Virus record (IMG/VR): IMGVR_UViG_3300018481_000034
Location: 1-42,444 of that record
Source of the DNA: a virus
DNA: 42,444 nt
Reading direction: 5' to 3' (one strand)
In this document: one piece after another, positions 7,250 through 16,292 of the stretch
How the letters are laid out: each line of letters starts with the position of its first letter
Position numbering within the stretch: the stretch's first letter is position 1
The notes under the pieces: model-generated
Database searches by the model: none
Told to the model about the DNA's origin: nothing
Seen by the model: the letters and a program-made list of their open reading frames with translations, nothing else
Program-made: the position numbers and the translations under genes

Positions 7250-8806
7250 CTAACGTTTGGTAACTACTTCGTTACCATCCGACTCATTAACTCGACTTGT
7301 GTTATTCGAGTTAGATTGTTGTTTAGGTGGAAGAGTATCGCCCGGTCCTTGCTTGCGTCCACCAGGTCCAGCAAACTGTTCTTGCTGCATGCTCATGGTA
7401 ACTTCAAGGAGTGCTTTCTCTTCATCCAAGATCTGTTGTTCAATATCATCTGGGAAGTGATAACCCAGCTTCTCCATCTCAAGGCGAAAGAAGGCTCGTG
7501 AAATGACTTTGCGATCTATCATGTTGGTCAGTTCTTCAACATGCTTCGCTCGATTGATGGGGAGTTTATCTCCCAATCTAGGTAAGATCTTAAGGTCGCC
7601 AAAGTCAAACCCCTCATAGACCCTGAACCATACCTTCATGTCGAACCACATTTGGGTGAGTCGCTCTATTGCGAACTCTTCCCTAAGTTCTATCTTCGCC
7701 ATGAGAGGTTCAAATTTGACTGCTAAGGTCATAGGTGATTCAGCAGTAGCAACATCTACTTTGCCAAGAGCTACTTCAGGAATACCAGAAGATTCATACA
7801 TAGAACGCTCGAGGTATTCAATGTGTTTCTCGATCGACGATGTATTAGTAATTCCATCTAGTTTCTTAAATAGAGTCTGTCCTGGGACAGTTAGAACCTT
7901 GCCCGGAGCAATAGTCCAAGCTATTTCACGACCAGCTCGATCTACAGGCGGTGAGGCATCAGTAACGTAAGCACCCAGACCAGCAAGTGAAATGCCAGTA
8001 TCAGTATCAGTAATGGCTTGATTAACTGCCTGGAAAAGTCGCTCAAGACCCTTGAGTTCTGACGAGCCATACGGATCTCCATCCCATATACCATTCTTAA
8101 AGTGATACACTGGAATCTGTCGAATGTCAGGATGCAGTGTTTCCAAGGGATGGATAGTGGCTATTCGCTCAGCCTTCTCAGGATCATTCCATCCCTCGAG
8201 TTCCCAGAGATCCTCTACCCTCCACACTGAACCATTCTCATTGTAACCATACTGCAGAATCTTGACGATAGATTTATTGGGATCGTCAGGGTGTACCTGC
8301 AGTTCAACTAGCCGTACCCCGATGCGGTTGTTAAGGTCATCTACATCAAACACTGGAAAATAACTGCCGGGATGAACTGAGTTGATTGAAACCCTCGAGC
8401 CCTCCTCTTGCTCAGGGTCGCCAGTTACATGGAATACAAAGTCACCCTTTACCACACCTGATAGCTTGGCAATTTGAAACCGACTGCAGAACTCTTCCCT
8501 GGTACAGAAGTCATCTAGAAAGGCTTGTTGCTCAGGATGCTCGTCGGAATGTTCGACGGCCATGTGCATACCCTTGAGAAAATAGTAGGCAGTGATATCT
8601 ACTATCTTACGAGGGTTAGGAATGAATATGGGTCCGCCTTCGTTCTCCTCATCTACAAGCACAATATCAAAAGTGTCTGGGACACTCCAGTACATATCGT
8701 CGTATTTGTTATACGAGGCGATACGTGCTTGTTCTAAGTCAGGAACCCACTCTGGAAATCCAGATATGTATGGAGTTACTGTACTATAAGGAGTAACGAT
8801 ATCCAT
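7250..8806 (-). CDS. Portal protein
   Basis: 518 residues. Typical SPP1-type/actinophage portal features: VPDLEQARIASYNKYDDMYW near the N-terminus, a central beta region, PLETLHPDIRQIPVYHFKNG, and the clip/stem region WDGDPYGSSELKGLERLFQ followed by long helices; SSGIPEVALGKVDVATAES is the characteristic loop. The C-terminal tail is Gln/Asn-rich. It forms the dodecameric channel for DNA entry. The start codon shares one base with the stop of the large terminase (TAATG), consistent with coupled expression. Confidence 0.85.
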   Translation of the reverse strand: MDIVTPYSTVTPYISGFPEWVPDLEQARIASYNKYDDMYWSVPDTFDIVLVDEENEGGPIFIPNPRKIVDITAYYFLKGMHMAVEHSDEHPEQQAFLDDFCTREEFCSRFQIAKLSGVVKGDFVFHVTGDPEQEEGSRVSINSVHPGSYFPVFDVDDLNNRIGVRLVELQVHPDDPNKSIVKILQYGYNENGSVWRVEDLWELEGWNDPEKAERIATIHPLETLHPDIRQIPVYHFKNGIWDGDPYGSSELKGLERLFQAVNQAITDTDTGISLAGLGAYVTDASPPVDRAGREIAWTIAPGKVLTVPGQTLFKKLDGITNTSSIEKHIEYLERSMYESSGIPEVALGKVDVATAESPMTLAVKFEPLMAKIELREEFAIERLTQMWFDMKVWFRVYEGFDFGDLKILPRLGDKLPINRAKHVEELTNMIDRKVISRAFFRLEMEKLGYHFPDDIEQQILDEEKALLEVTMSMQQEQFAGPGGRKQGPGDTLPPKQQSNSNNTSRVNESDGNEVVTKR

Positions 8807-10206
8807 TACCTCGTCCTGCCTCTGCGTCTTCCGACTACCGCACGTCTAGTTGTGGGCAACTGGATCTTTTCGTCGACTATACTAAAGTAGCCATAGATGA
8901 ATCGACTAAGAGCCTCGGGACCATGATTGTCCTTATCCATCGGAAGCTCAGTAGAATTTTTTTGTTCTGTCTTATGCCGAGGCCAGCGATACCCTTCTCG
9001 CATTTCCCATGCTAGCTGTTTACAGCTGATGTCAACGACAATATCTGCCTTTTGATTCTCCGGCGGTTCGTCCGGAGGCATAGGCTTGAGATGTTTACGG
9101 ACCAGCGCAGTACGCGTCTGCACTTCTCCACCCGTGTTAAGTCGTGCAGGCTTGCGAAGAACTCTTTCCAAAATACGCACGTCGTCTGGGTTGTGGGGGT
9201 CTGGATAGAAAGCCACAAGACCTGACATCCAGGGATGAGCTGAAAGGAATCGGGCGATTTCATCAGTATCTTGCTCGAGGAAGTAGTGTTCCCCAATGAC
9301 ATATACCCGGTTGAAGTTGTCCACCTGAATCCATAGCCATACCCAGTAGTTTGTGAAGCCGAAGTCAACGGCGGCGTAGACAGGCCAGTCAGGGTTGTAA
9401 ACAATCTTCCGAAGGTGAACCGCATCATCCCACTCCTTCATTACTCGACCGACTTTGTCGATGAACTCCCCGCCATATTGACGACGGAATTCTTCGGCAG
9501 TCAGATCCTCTTCAGCCTCAAGAATCTCAGGATCCCTGCGCCCACCCGGAAAAACTATGTCGTTAGTCCAAGAGGGCATACGCCAAGATTTCCAAGGCTT
9601 CTTATCAGATGTATCTAGCCCACGTCGATACCCCCAATATAAAAGAGAGATATCTGCGGAAATCTCTGGCACTCCACTCATAAGGGACCAACCGCGCTTG
9701 TCAGAGAGGGCCGGTCTCACATACTCGGTGAAAGTAGACCGGTGCAACCTTCCGGCTTCAGCGAGGAGAACAAAATCCAAGCCCTCTCCGACTAAGCTCT
9801 CTGGAGTCGCTGCGCTTCGACAATCCAGATCCCATCCCCAAGAAGTCGCAATATGCATATTGCCATTCTCAACGTTCTTGAGGAACTTATGAGAAACAGT
9901 ATCCACACCCAACTTCTTCAGGGAATCATAGATAACACGAAACTCTTTTTCGCAGTCGATGTAGTTAGGACCAATGATCCATCCTCGCTGAGGCTCACCG
10001 AGACGATTTCGTAAGAATGCTGTCGGTTCGCATTCCTTTCCACCAAGAAGAGTTTTCCCCCACCTTCGACCATTGGAAAGCACCCTATGTCGATGATGGT
10101 CATAGTGTACCTCCTTCTGAGCTTCATGTGGGAAATAACCTGTTGCCTCGAAATATGCATCCTTGCGAAGAATGCCGCCTGCCATTGCTGGAGGTGTAAA
10201 AGTCAT
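8806..10206 (-). CDS. terL: Terminase large subunit (ATPase and nuclease)
   Basis: 466 residues. The ATPase half has Walker A NGRRWGKT (about residues 44-51), a Walker-B-like segment LDFVLLAEAG (about 145-155) in which Ala replaces the usual Asp before the catalytic Glu, and the coupling motif MSGVPE. The nuclease half has the acidic sites VDFGFTNYWVW (about 275) and FYPDPHNPDD (about 335), and an Asp in KADIVVDISCKQL. It pumps DNA into the procapsid and cuts it. It is separated from the putative small subunit gene by about 10 kb of fibre genes, which is unusual. Confidence 0.9.
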   Translation of the reverse strand: MTFTPPAMAGGILRKDAYFEATGYFPHEAQKEVHYDHHRHRVLSNGRRWGKTLLGGKECEPTAFLRNRLGEPQRGWIIGPNYIDCEKEFRVIYDSLKKLGVDTVSHKFLKNVENGNMHIATSWGWDLDCRSAATPESLVGEGLDFVLLAEAGRLHRSTFTEYVRPALSDKRGWSLMSGVPEISADISLLYWGYRRGLDTSDKKPWKSWRMPSWTNDIVFPGGRRDPEILEAEEDLTAEEFRRQYGGEFIDKVGRVMKEWDDAVHLRKIVYNPDWPVYAAVDFGFTNYWVWLWIQVDNFNRVYVIGEHYFLEQDTDEIARFLSAHPWMSGLVAFYPDPHNPDDVRILERVLRKPARLNTGGEVQTRTALVRKHLKPMPPDEPPENQKADIVVDISCKQLAWEMREGYRWPRHKTEQKNSTELPMDKDNHGPEALSRFIYGYFSIVDEKIQLPTTRRAVVGRRRGRTR

Positions 10207-10412
10207 TGACGAAGTTCCTTATCTTCGGTCAACCCATTCCAACTGAGACCACCATCGGCATCAGCATTTGGCTCCGGTGTACCCGCAGTGTAGATTGACT
10301 TCATCTGATTAGATGGATTCAATACATGGGCTCTGGGTTTACGGAAAATAGTAGTCGTATGAGTATCAACTTCATATTCTGTCTCAGGAATGTTCTTACT
10401 AAAATCAGGCAT
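10203..10412 (-). CDS. Hypothetical small protein before large terminase
   Basis: 69 residues: MPDFSKNIPETEYEVDTHTT and a polar C-terminal half ending ELRQ. It overlaps both neighbours by 4-8 bases (end overlaps the terL start as ATGA), which supports it being translated. No family recognised; low complexity and probably short extended structure. Confidence 0.5.
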   Translation of the reverse strand: MPDFSKNIPETEYEVDTHTTTIFRKPRAHVLNPSNQMKSIYTAGTPEPNADADGGLSWNGLTEDKELRQ

Positions 10413-10683
10413 GCTTCTCCCTCACATCAAACCAGAATTCCTCTTCACCTTGTTGAGTACCAGAGGCAATGAATCGGTAAAAATGCCGACCACTTACCTC
10501 TGGTGAATACTCTCCCTCGTATATTCCAAGGGGTGACTGCAAAGCAATTACGGATTCTACAATATCACTACCGGGTCTCTTTACGGTAAATTCACCAGTG
10601 ACACTAACTAGGACAGTGTCTACATAGGTTTCCGCATGGAGAATGACTACATCCCCTACATCATATTTGTTTGGAATAGCCAT
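10405..10683 (-). CDS. Small beta-sandwich virion-type protein
   Basis: 92 residues starting MAIPNKYDVGDVVILHAETY, with alternating strands (VTGEFTVKRPG, YEGEYSPEVSGRHFYRFIAS, EEEFWFDVREKHA). The pattern looks like a single Ig-like or related beta sandwich, as found in small phage structural proteins near fibre genes. It directly follows the giant fibre gene by zero bases and may be a fibre accessory. Function inferred from place and fold impression only. Confidence 0.5.
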   Translation of the reverse strand: MAIPNKYDVGDVVILHAETYVDTVLVSVTGEFTVKRPGSDIVESVIALQSPLGIYEGEYSPEVSGRHFYRFIASGTQQGEEEFWFDVREKHA

Positions 10684-13600
10684 CTAACGAGTCCTCGTAA
10701 CAATAATCAATCCAGTAGATTCAGCTGGTTCGATATCTAGCATCTTATAATCCCTAAGTGAAATCCTCATAGATTCATAGTCATAGAGAACTATAACTAG
10801 GGGTAGAACTTCCTGACCGAATAATCTCCAACGAAGATCTAGATTATCACCGAAGTGAGCCTTCAAATTCCATTGCAACGCAACAGAATCTCCAGCAGGA
10901 GTTCTGATGGCCCAACGATAATCAATCTGATCAAAGAAGAAGGTACGGATGCCCCATTGAATCCCTACAGAATCCGTGACCTTTGATCGCGTATTCCATA
11001 CGAACATTTGCTGATCGCCGGTAAGAGCTCGTAGGACCCAACGTAGATCACGTTGCTTTGATACCGACTGTATCGTTCGCCAACGAAGATCCCTTTGTTG
11101 ATTAACCTTAGCCCTAGTATTCCACACCAAACCTAGAGTATCACCGACAGGACCACCAAGACCCCAGAGCAACTCTAGGTTATCATTGAATGTAGTTCTG
11201 ACACCCCATCTTAGGTTAGCATTGTCAGCCAACAGTGCTCGTACAGACCACCGAGGATTTATACTCTTGCCAACATAACCCCAGACCTTCCAGCGAAGAT
11301 CTAAAGTATCATTGAAAGTACTTCTTACATTCCATCGAAGATCTAGTAGATCACCGACAGTTCCGGTCTGCAATACATTCCACACCAAACCAAGTTGATC
11401 ACCGGTAAGTGCTTTGATAGCCCAACGAAGATCTTCCTGATCACCTATGAGTGCTCTGACTACCCAGCGATAATCTATGCTATCATTGAAGCTAGTCCGA
11501 ATACCCCAACGCAGATCATTCTGATCGTTTATTAAAGCTCTAACATTCCACCGAAGGTTATTGTTATCGCCAGTTAGAGTTCTAATACCCCATCTTAGTT
11601 CAGAAGAGTCACCAGCTGTACTGCGTAATGCCCATCGAAGATCTGTCTCATCGAGAAGCCTAGTACGAACTCTCCAGCGAATATCCAGGGCGTCCCCGAT
11701 GACTCCAACTGGTCCAAGGACGTCCCATCGGATGTCCAGAGGATCACCAAGAAGGGCCCTAACTGACCACCGGAACTCAGTATTGTCGCCAAGCGGTACT
11801 CTTATTCCCCAGCGGAAGTCAGCTTGGTCTCCAACTCCAGTTCGTATACCCCATCGGATATCTTCCTGGTCACCAACCACCGTACGGATCGCCCACCGGA
11901 GGTCTGAAGAATCATTGATCCGACTTCGGATCGACCAACGCAGATCGCTTGCGTCGTTGACCAGTGCCTTGATATTCCATCGTACATCACTGGTATCACC
12001 TATGAGCGCCTTGAGTCGCCAACGAAAATCTGATTGATCTCCAACAAAAGTTCTAACGCTCCACCGATAATCCACACTATCATTGAACTTAGTGCGGACA
12101 CCCCATCGTGTATCGAGGCTATCGTTGAACTTGGTTCTAACTCCCCAGCGGATATCGTTGAGAGCAAACGAGGCTTGCTTTGTATGCCAGCGATAATCTA
12201 TCTGATCACCCAAAGCAACCCTGAGGGACCAACGGAAGTCACTAGACTTACCTATAGCGAAGGATGCTATACCGGACCACCAAGGCAACATCCCCGTTGC
12301 CCACATGCGGTCTTGCTTCGTATTGATGGGTAGGTTCGGTGCTATAGGCAGACACTTAGTTTGCCAGGTAACAATCGACCAACGCAGTACCTGACCAGAA
12401 CCAATCCACGTATTCCATCGCAGATCAGTCTGATCACCCAGGATGGTTCGTACTGACCATCGAGTGTCTAGAGAATCATTGACTCTAGTGCGAACACCCC
12501 AGCGATAATCTATCTGGTCACCGAGAGCAGTACGCACATTCCAACGATAGTCTATCTGATCACCCAGTGCAGTGCGAACACTCCATCGAGTATCTAGGGA
12601 ATCATTAAGTGTAGTGCGTACTCCCCATCGTGTGTCGAGGGATTTTCCAACTGCTGTTGAGGGCTGTTGGAAGGTTATTAATGGATCTACTCGACGTTGT
12701 CTATAATTACCTATAATGCGAGCTACCGTTTTAGGCAGTACCCATGTCGGTTGAATGATAGTTGGGAAGGAAGGAAGAGGAGCAACAGTTACTGGAGGTG
12801 TACCGGGTGTTACATCAGCAGATGCCGTAGCAGTTAACCCACCCCATGCTGCGGATGCCGTAGCTTGTACTGGAGTAAGCGGTGTGGCAGTTACTGTGCC
12901 AGTCAAACCACCAAAAGCTGCTGAAGCTGTGGCCTGTGTTGTGGCTGTTCCTGGCGGATATTGATTGCTGGTACCCTCACCGACGAACAGGTTATCAAAT
13001 GAACACTCATTGGTTGGTGATGTCGTTTCTTGCAGATAAACGACGAGGTTGACAGCACCGCCCATCATGGCGGTATTGGTAGTGTTCTGGACTTCTTCTA
13101 CCAATTCACTGTCGTGGTAGACACGGAACCAATTGCCCGACGCCGTGTAGGTCCAGCGCACCAACGTCGCTCGATTGGTGCGATTGGCACCACTGAAGTT
13201 ACCACCATTGACATAGCCAGTAGTACGCACCTGCAGATGCGTCTCGTTGGCGATGGCGATGGAGTAGCCAACCCCGTTGCCGTCGACCAGTCCGACATTG
13301 ACACTGCCGTTGCCGATCGTCAGTGAGGCATTGGCATCGACAATGACTTCCCAATCACCAGAGAGGTCAACGCCGTGCGCCAAAACCCCCATGCCATGAA
13401 GGCCGGTGTTGTTGTTCGTCGTTCCTCGACCGGAGATGACTCCCCAGTCAATGGCGCCCAGCGAGATCCATCCAACCGGGGCACCATTCGCTTGATCGAA
13501 TGGCTCCCAGAAGTATGAGGTCGGAGTCGAAGGGGTCGCCGTTGCGGTGGCTCCCAAACCACCCCAGGCAGCCGACGCGGTAGCCTCTACCTGAGTGGCA

Positions 13601-15393
13601 TAGGCAACGTTGGTATCATTGACCACTGCCCCGAGATCTTCCGAGACGAGAGTCTTGCCATCGTTCGGAGCAACCCGCATGTTCGAGATGGTGACATCGA
13701 CAATGCCGCTGTCAATCTCAAGACCACGAATATGCCATGCAGTGGACGGATGACCGATCGAATTTGTGATCGCTCCGTTGGTCACCGTGGCGGAATTAGT
13801 GACCGAGGTGTTTGTGATCGACTTTGTGGCACCTTCAGCATAGAAAAGAACATCACCGTGGTCGACGTCAGTCGAGTCGTTGGCCCGATTGATCCGCTTA
13901 ACAGTAACTATTACGTCGTCTACATCACGAGTATTAGACTCGCAAGCAATATAAAGACCCGCAGCAACCGTGTGGTCCACGTCGATGTCATAAAACCGGA
14001 TGTTGTTTCCACCAACAATAGCACAGCCTCGACCGGCAGTGTTTGCGACAACCGGAGATTGCACCACCACATTACTGCAGGGACTGGCATCTCCATCATA
14101 AGAAACAACTGCCACACCATCATCAGCACAATTTGCTACATTCGGTGTATTGATTACTACATCAGTAGAACCATTAGTAACATGGATAGCATCAGCCCTA
14201 GAGCCAGTCAGCACCACATTATCGAGAATTGGTCGGGATGCCCCATAAACAAAGAATCCGACAGAGTGGCTCGAGGAAACTAATGTATTTGTAAGGCGCT
14301 GTTGACTACCGCTAATAACGACCTTGTGGTGCTCAAGATCAGTTCCTCGTGAAGTATTGACCGAAGAGAATTCAACATCAGTCAATTCCTGAAAAGTGCC
14401 AGACATCTTGAATGCGGAGGCTGTCTGCACCGTCGCATGAATGCGCCCTGGACCGATGATCTTTCCAGGGGTTGTCCAGTTCAGCACCACGTTGTGGTTA
14501 TAAATCTTCCCCACACGAATGTCGAGAATTGTGTTGGAAGTCATGGCGTCGAGGGCGCTTTGCAGCGCCGTAGCATCGTTGGTGGCGCCTGCTCCTCCAG
14601 CACCATAATCCTCTGGATAGATTATAGTAGGCTCAGCAGCAGCTGCAGTACCGGTCAATCCTCCCCATGCCGCCGAAGCGGTGGCCTGGACAACGGTTGG
14701 CTCGGGTCGTACCAAGACCACTGCGGTCAACGATTCCGACGCGGCATCATTGGTGCCATTCGTCCAGGCGTTGGTACCCGTAGTAGAACCAGCTGCACCG
14801 AGGGTCTTGTATGCCGTCATGCACTGGTTGTCGAGCGAGCCGCCCGCAGTTTCCGAGGCGTTGCCCCCCGTGACCAAGGTATACCCCGACGGTGCCCCAG
14901 GTGTCTTGGTCGCGGCAGTTGCCAGCGAAATCTGCAAGTGGGCAATAACAAATGCGTTGGCCGTCGCGCTGGTGGCATTGAGCGTAGCAGGCGTTGAGTT
15001 ATTGGCGATAACCCCGTAGGCGGGGACCGTGATGTCTTCAGGGGTGGCGTTGTTGACACCCCGCAAAGCGATGATGATCCCAACCATCTGTGACGACGTA
15101 GCATTACCCGACACAACGAAGGTATAGTTGGACGGCTCTCCTGAAGCCGTAGTGATCACCTTGCGTAAAATGGTAGTGTGGCGGTCGTTCTGAGTGGTGC
15201 TGCCCGCCGTTGCTGGCGTTAGTCCAGTCCAACCGCTACAGGTGAAGTTGGAGGTGTTGGCGAACGTGGTCTTAGAAATAAACGCGTAGAGGACATCGCC
15301 ATCTGCTAATCCAGTAGGTTTTGTGACGGTGATACCCGTCGAAGCCGCGGCGGTAACCGACGTGGCCTGTGCATTGACGATCGTGATGGCCAT
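10684..15393 (-). CDS. Giant multidomain tail/appendage fibre with 41 Trp repeats
   Basis: 1569 residues. In order: residues about 1-230, a Thr/Ala-rich jelly-roll-like domain similar in style to the protein at 16293-17141; an AWGGL linker repeat (about 235); residues about 255-600, a right-handed beta-helix of pectate-lyase type (EDYGAGGAGATNDATALQSA start motif); a second linker; residues about 625-820, a lectin/LamG-like beta sandwich (FWEPFDQANG, WEVIVDANASLTIG, WFRVYHDSELV); two more linkers (about 825-860); residues about 910-1525, roughly 41 tandem 14-residue repeats; a unique 45-residue C-terminal end. It is most likely a host-binding surface fibre. GC content is higher in the domains (about 13.0-15.4 kb) than in the repeat part, suggesting mosaic origin. 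ATG start, with the usual GGAGG upstream. Confidence 0.72.
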   Translation of the reverse strand: MAITIVNAQATSVTAAASTGITVTKPTGLADGDVLYAFISKTTFANTSNFTCSGWTGLTPATAGSTTQNDRHTTILRKVITTASGEPSNYTFVVSGNATSSQMVGIIIALRGVNNATPEDITVPAYGVIANNSTPATLNATSATANAFVIAHLQISLATAATKTPGAPSGYTLVTGGNASETAGGSLDNQCMTAYKTLGAAGSTTGTNAWTNGTNDAASESLTAVVLVRPEPTVVQATASAAWGGLTGTAAAAEPTIIYPEDYGAGGAGATNDATALQSALDAMTSNTILDIRVGKIYNHNVVLNWTTPGKIIGPGRIHATVQTASAFKMSGTFQELTDVEFSSVNTSRGTDLEHHKVVISGSQQRLTNTLVSSSHSVGFFVYGASRPILDNVVLTGSRADAIHVTNGSTDVVINTPNVANCADDGVAVVSYDGDASPCSNVVVQSPVVANTAGRGCAIVGGNNIRFYDIDVDHTVAAGLYIACESNTRDVDDVIVTVKRINRANDSTDVDHGDVLFYAEGATKSITNTSVTNSATVTNGAITNSIGHPSTAWHIRGLEIDSGIVDVTISNMRVAPNDGKTLVSEDLGAVVNDTNVAYATQVEATASAAWGGLGATATATPSTPTSYFWEPFDQANGAPVGWISLGAIDWGVISGRGTTNNNTGLHGMGVLAHGVDLSGDWEVIVDANASLTIGNGSVNVGLVDGNGVGYSIAIANETHLQVRTTGYVNGGNFSGANRTNRATLVRWTYTASGNWFRVYHDSELVEEVQNTTNTAMMGGAVNLVVYLQETTSPTNECSFDNLFVGEGTSNQYPPGTATTQATASAAFGGLTGTVTATPLTPVQATASAAWGGLTATASADVTPGTPPVTVAPLPSFPTIIQPTWVLPKTVARIIGNYRQRRVDPLITFQQPSTAVGKSLDTRWGVRTTLNDSLDTRWSVRTALGDQIDYRWNVRTALGDQIDYRWGVRTRVNDSLDTRWSVRTILGDQTDLRWNTWIGSGQVLRWSIVTWQTKCLPIAPNLPINTKQDRMWATGMLPWWSGIASFAIGKSSDFRWSLRVALGDQIDYRWHTKQASFALNDIRWGVRTKFNDSLDTRWGVRTKFNDSVDYRWSVRTFVGDQSDFRWRLKALIGDTSDVRWNIKALVNDASDLRWSIRSRINDSSDLRWAIRTVVGDQEDIRWGIRTGVGDQADFRWGIRVPLGDNTEFRWSVRALLGDPLDIRWDVLGPVGVIGDALDIRWRVRTRLLDETDLRWALRSTAGDSSELRWGIRTLTGDNNNLRWNVRALINDQNDLRWGIRTSFNDSIDYRWVVRALIGDQEDLRWAIKALTGDQLGLVWNVLQTGTVGDLLDLRWNVRSTFNDTLDLRWKVWGYVGKSINPRWSVRALLADNANLRWGVRTTFNDNLELLWGLGGPVGDTLGLVWNTRAKVNQQRDLRWRTIQSVSKQRDLRWVLRALTGDQQMFVWNTRSKVTDSVGIQWGIRTFFFDQIDYRWAIRTPAGDSVALQWNLKAHFGDNLDLRWRLFGQEVLPLVIVLYDYESMRISLRDYKMLDIEPAESTGLIIVTRTR
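10815..12660 (-). repeat. Tandem array of about 41 coding repeats of 42 bp (14 residues)
   Basis: Each unit reads approximately [G/N]D-x-x-D-[L/Y/T]-R-W-x-[V/I]-R-[T/A]-x-[L/V]; examples are NDSLDTRWSVRTAL, GDQIDYRWNVRTAL and GDQEDLRWAIKALT. The Trp and the Asp-x-x-Asp spacing are near constant; two units are damaged and one 40-residue insert interrupts the array near residue 1000. At DNA level the units are about 42 bp but have diverged, except near the N-terminal end of the array where neighbours are almost identical. Confidence 0.85.
12815..12950 (-). repeat. Two AWGGL linker repeats in the giant fibre
   Basis: Two tandem copies of QATASAAWGGLT(A/G)T lie before the Trp-repeat array. Further single copies lie at about 14640-14695 and 13545-13600 in the same gene, and another tandem pair at about 16355-16485 in the neighbouring fibre gene. 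DNA is similar between copies (for example ccaccccatg-type blocks), which gives short homology for domain exchange. Confidence 0.75.
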
Positions 15394-15428
15394 GTCTCAC
15401 CTCCCCCGACTATTCAGGCCAGAGAAGG

Positions 15429-15875
15429 CTAGCCCTTTTCAATGTACTCGATCATAGCCGACATAACCGTAGCTCCAGCTGGGGCTACCATCAGTTCTAT
15501 ACCAAAGAAGCTCGAGGGCGGTACAACTAACCGTCCCTCTTCATCCAAGGCGACCCACTCCCAACCCGCTACAAGATTAAATCCATCGCTATGTAGCACA
15601 GTCTGAGAGGAGGGTTCAACAGAATGATTTACACCCCCATCTACACCTGATGCTGCATAAGCACCTAAAGCATAAGGTGTAGATGTTGTATTGGTACCCT
15701 CAGTAGTAGCACGGAAGATAGTCACCTGAGAAGCTTCAGAAACAGTAGCCCTCGTAGTGATTTTACAACGCACCACTTCTAAAACAGCAGTCGCAGGAGA
15801 TCCTACTGTCACTAGCGTCTTTGCTGCTGTAACCGAAATAGAATCCATCTTTACTGCATAACGACCTCTGGCCAT
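15429..15875 (-). CDS. Small virion appendage protein
   Basis: 148 residues, Ala/Val/Thr-rich beta protein (MDSISVTAAKTLVTVGSPATA, VVPPSSFFGIELMVAPAGATV). Conserved small actinophage virion proteins of this type are commonly found with fibres or decoration proteins, but the exact role is unknown. First gene of the run of eight fibre-like genes when counted from the terminase side. Confidence 0.5.
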   Translation of the reverse strand: MARGRYAVKMDSISVTAAKTLVTVGSPATAVLEVVRCKITTRATVSEASQVTIFRATTEGTNTTSTPYALGAYAASGVDGGVNHSVEPSSQTVLHSDGFNLVAGWEWVALDEEGRLVVPPSSFFGIELMVAPAGATVMSAMIEYIEKG

Positions 15876-15891
15876 TTATACTCCTTTAAGT

Positions 15892-16290
15892 TTAAGTATT
15901 GATGGGCAGAGTTAGTTCAGCTGCACCAATAGCAATGTTATAAGTATCTCCAGCAGTATAAGCAGCAGCAGTAATAACACCACTACCCAGATAATTGCCC
16001 GAGGTCGAAGCATCCCAAAGACTGAAGTGTGTGGCATCTTGTGACCCGGCGATGGCAACCCATGTGACGGCGGCATCATTGACAATCTTACGAAATCCCG
16101 CTGCTCCTGCCTGAGGCGCACCAAAGCTTACTAGTTTACGAGATGTCTCAGTTGCCACAGAAGTTGTCCCTGCAGTGCCCGGCTCAGCCGTATGGAGCTG
16201 CATATAGGGTGTCGCAATAACATAGCTAGTGTTATTGCCTATTGCATTGAGGATTGCATCAGCAGTCGCCGAAGCCATTCCAACAGCCAT
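15892..16290 (-). CDS. Phage tail/head-fibre-type small protein
   Basis: 132 residues. Shows the pattern of a widespread small virion family: MASATADAILNAIGN, MQLHTAEPGTAGTTSVATE, WDASTSGNYLGSGVITAAA, ending in a short strand. Members are usually annotated as minor tail or fibre proteins. It sits 2 bases from the next gene, in a tightly packed appendage operon. Confidence 0.6.
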   Translation of the reverse strand: MAVGMASATADAILNAIGNNTSYVIATPYMQLHTAEPGTAGTTSVATETSRKLVSFGAPQAGAAGFRKIVNDAAVTWVAIAGSQDATHFSLWDASTSGNYLGSGVITAAAYTAGDTYNIAIGAAELTLPINT

Positions 16291-16292
16291 TG

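Noticed and set aside
11561-12037. 158-codon plus-strand frame
   Set aside because: It is the complement of the Trp-repeat array; its Ser/Arg repeats only reflect the 42-bp period.
10815-12660. CRISPR-like array
   Set aside because: The 42-bp repeats are in frame and coding with no unique spacers.
13732-14997. Plus-strand frames of about 185 codons opposite the giant fibre
   Set aside because: Composition is biased and without motifs; the minus-strand fibre explains the DNA.
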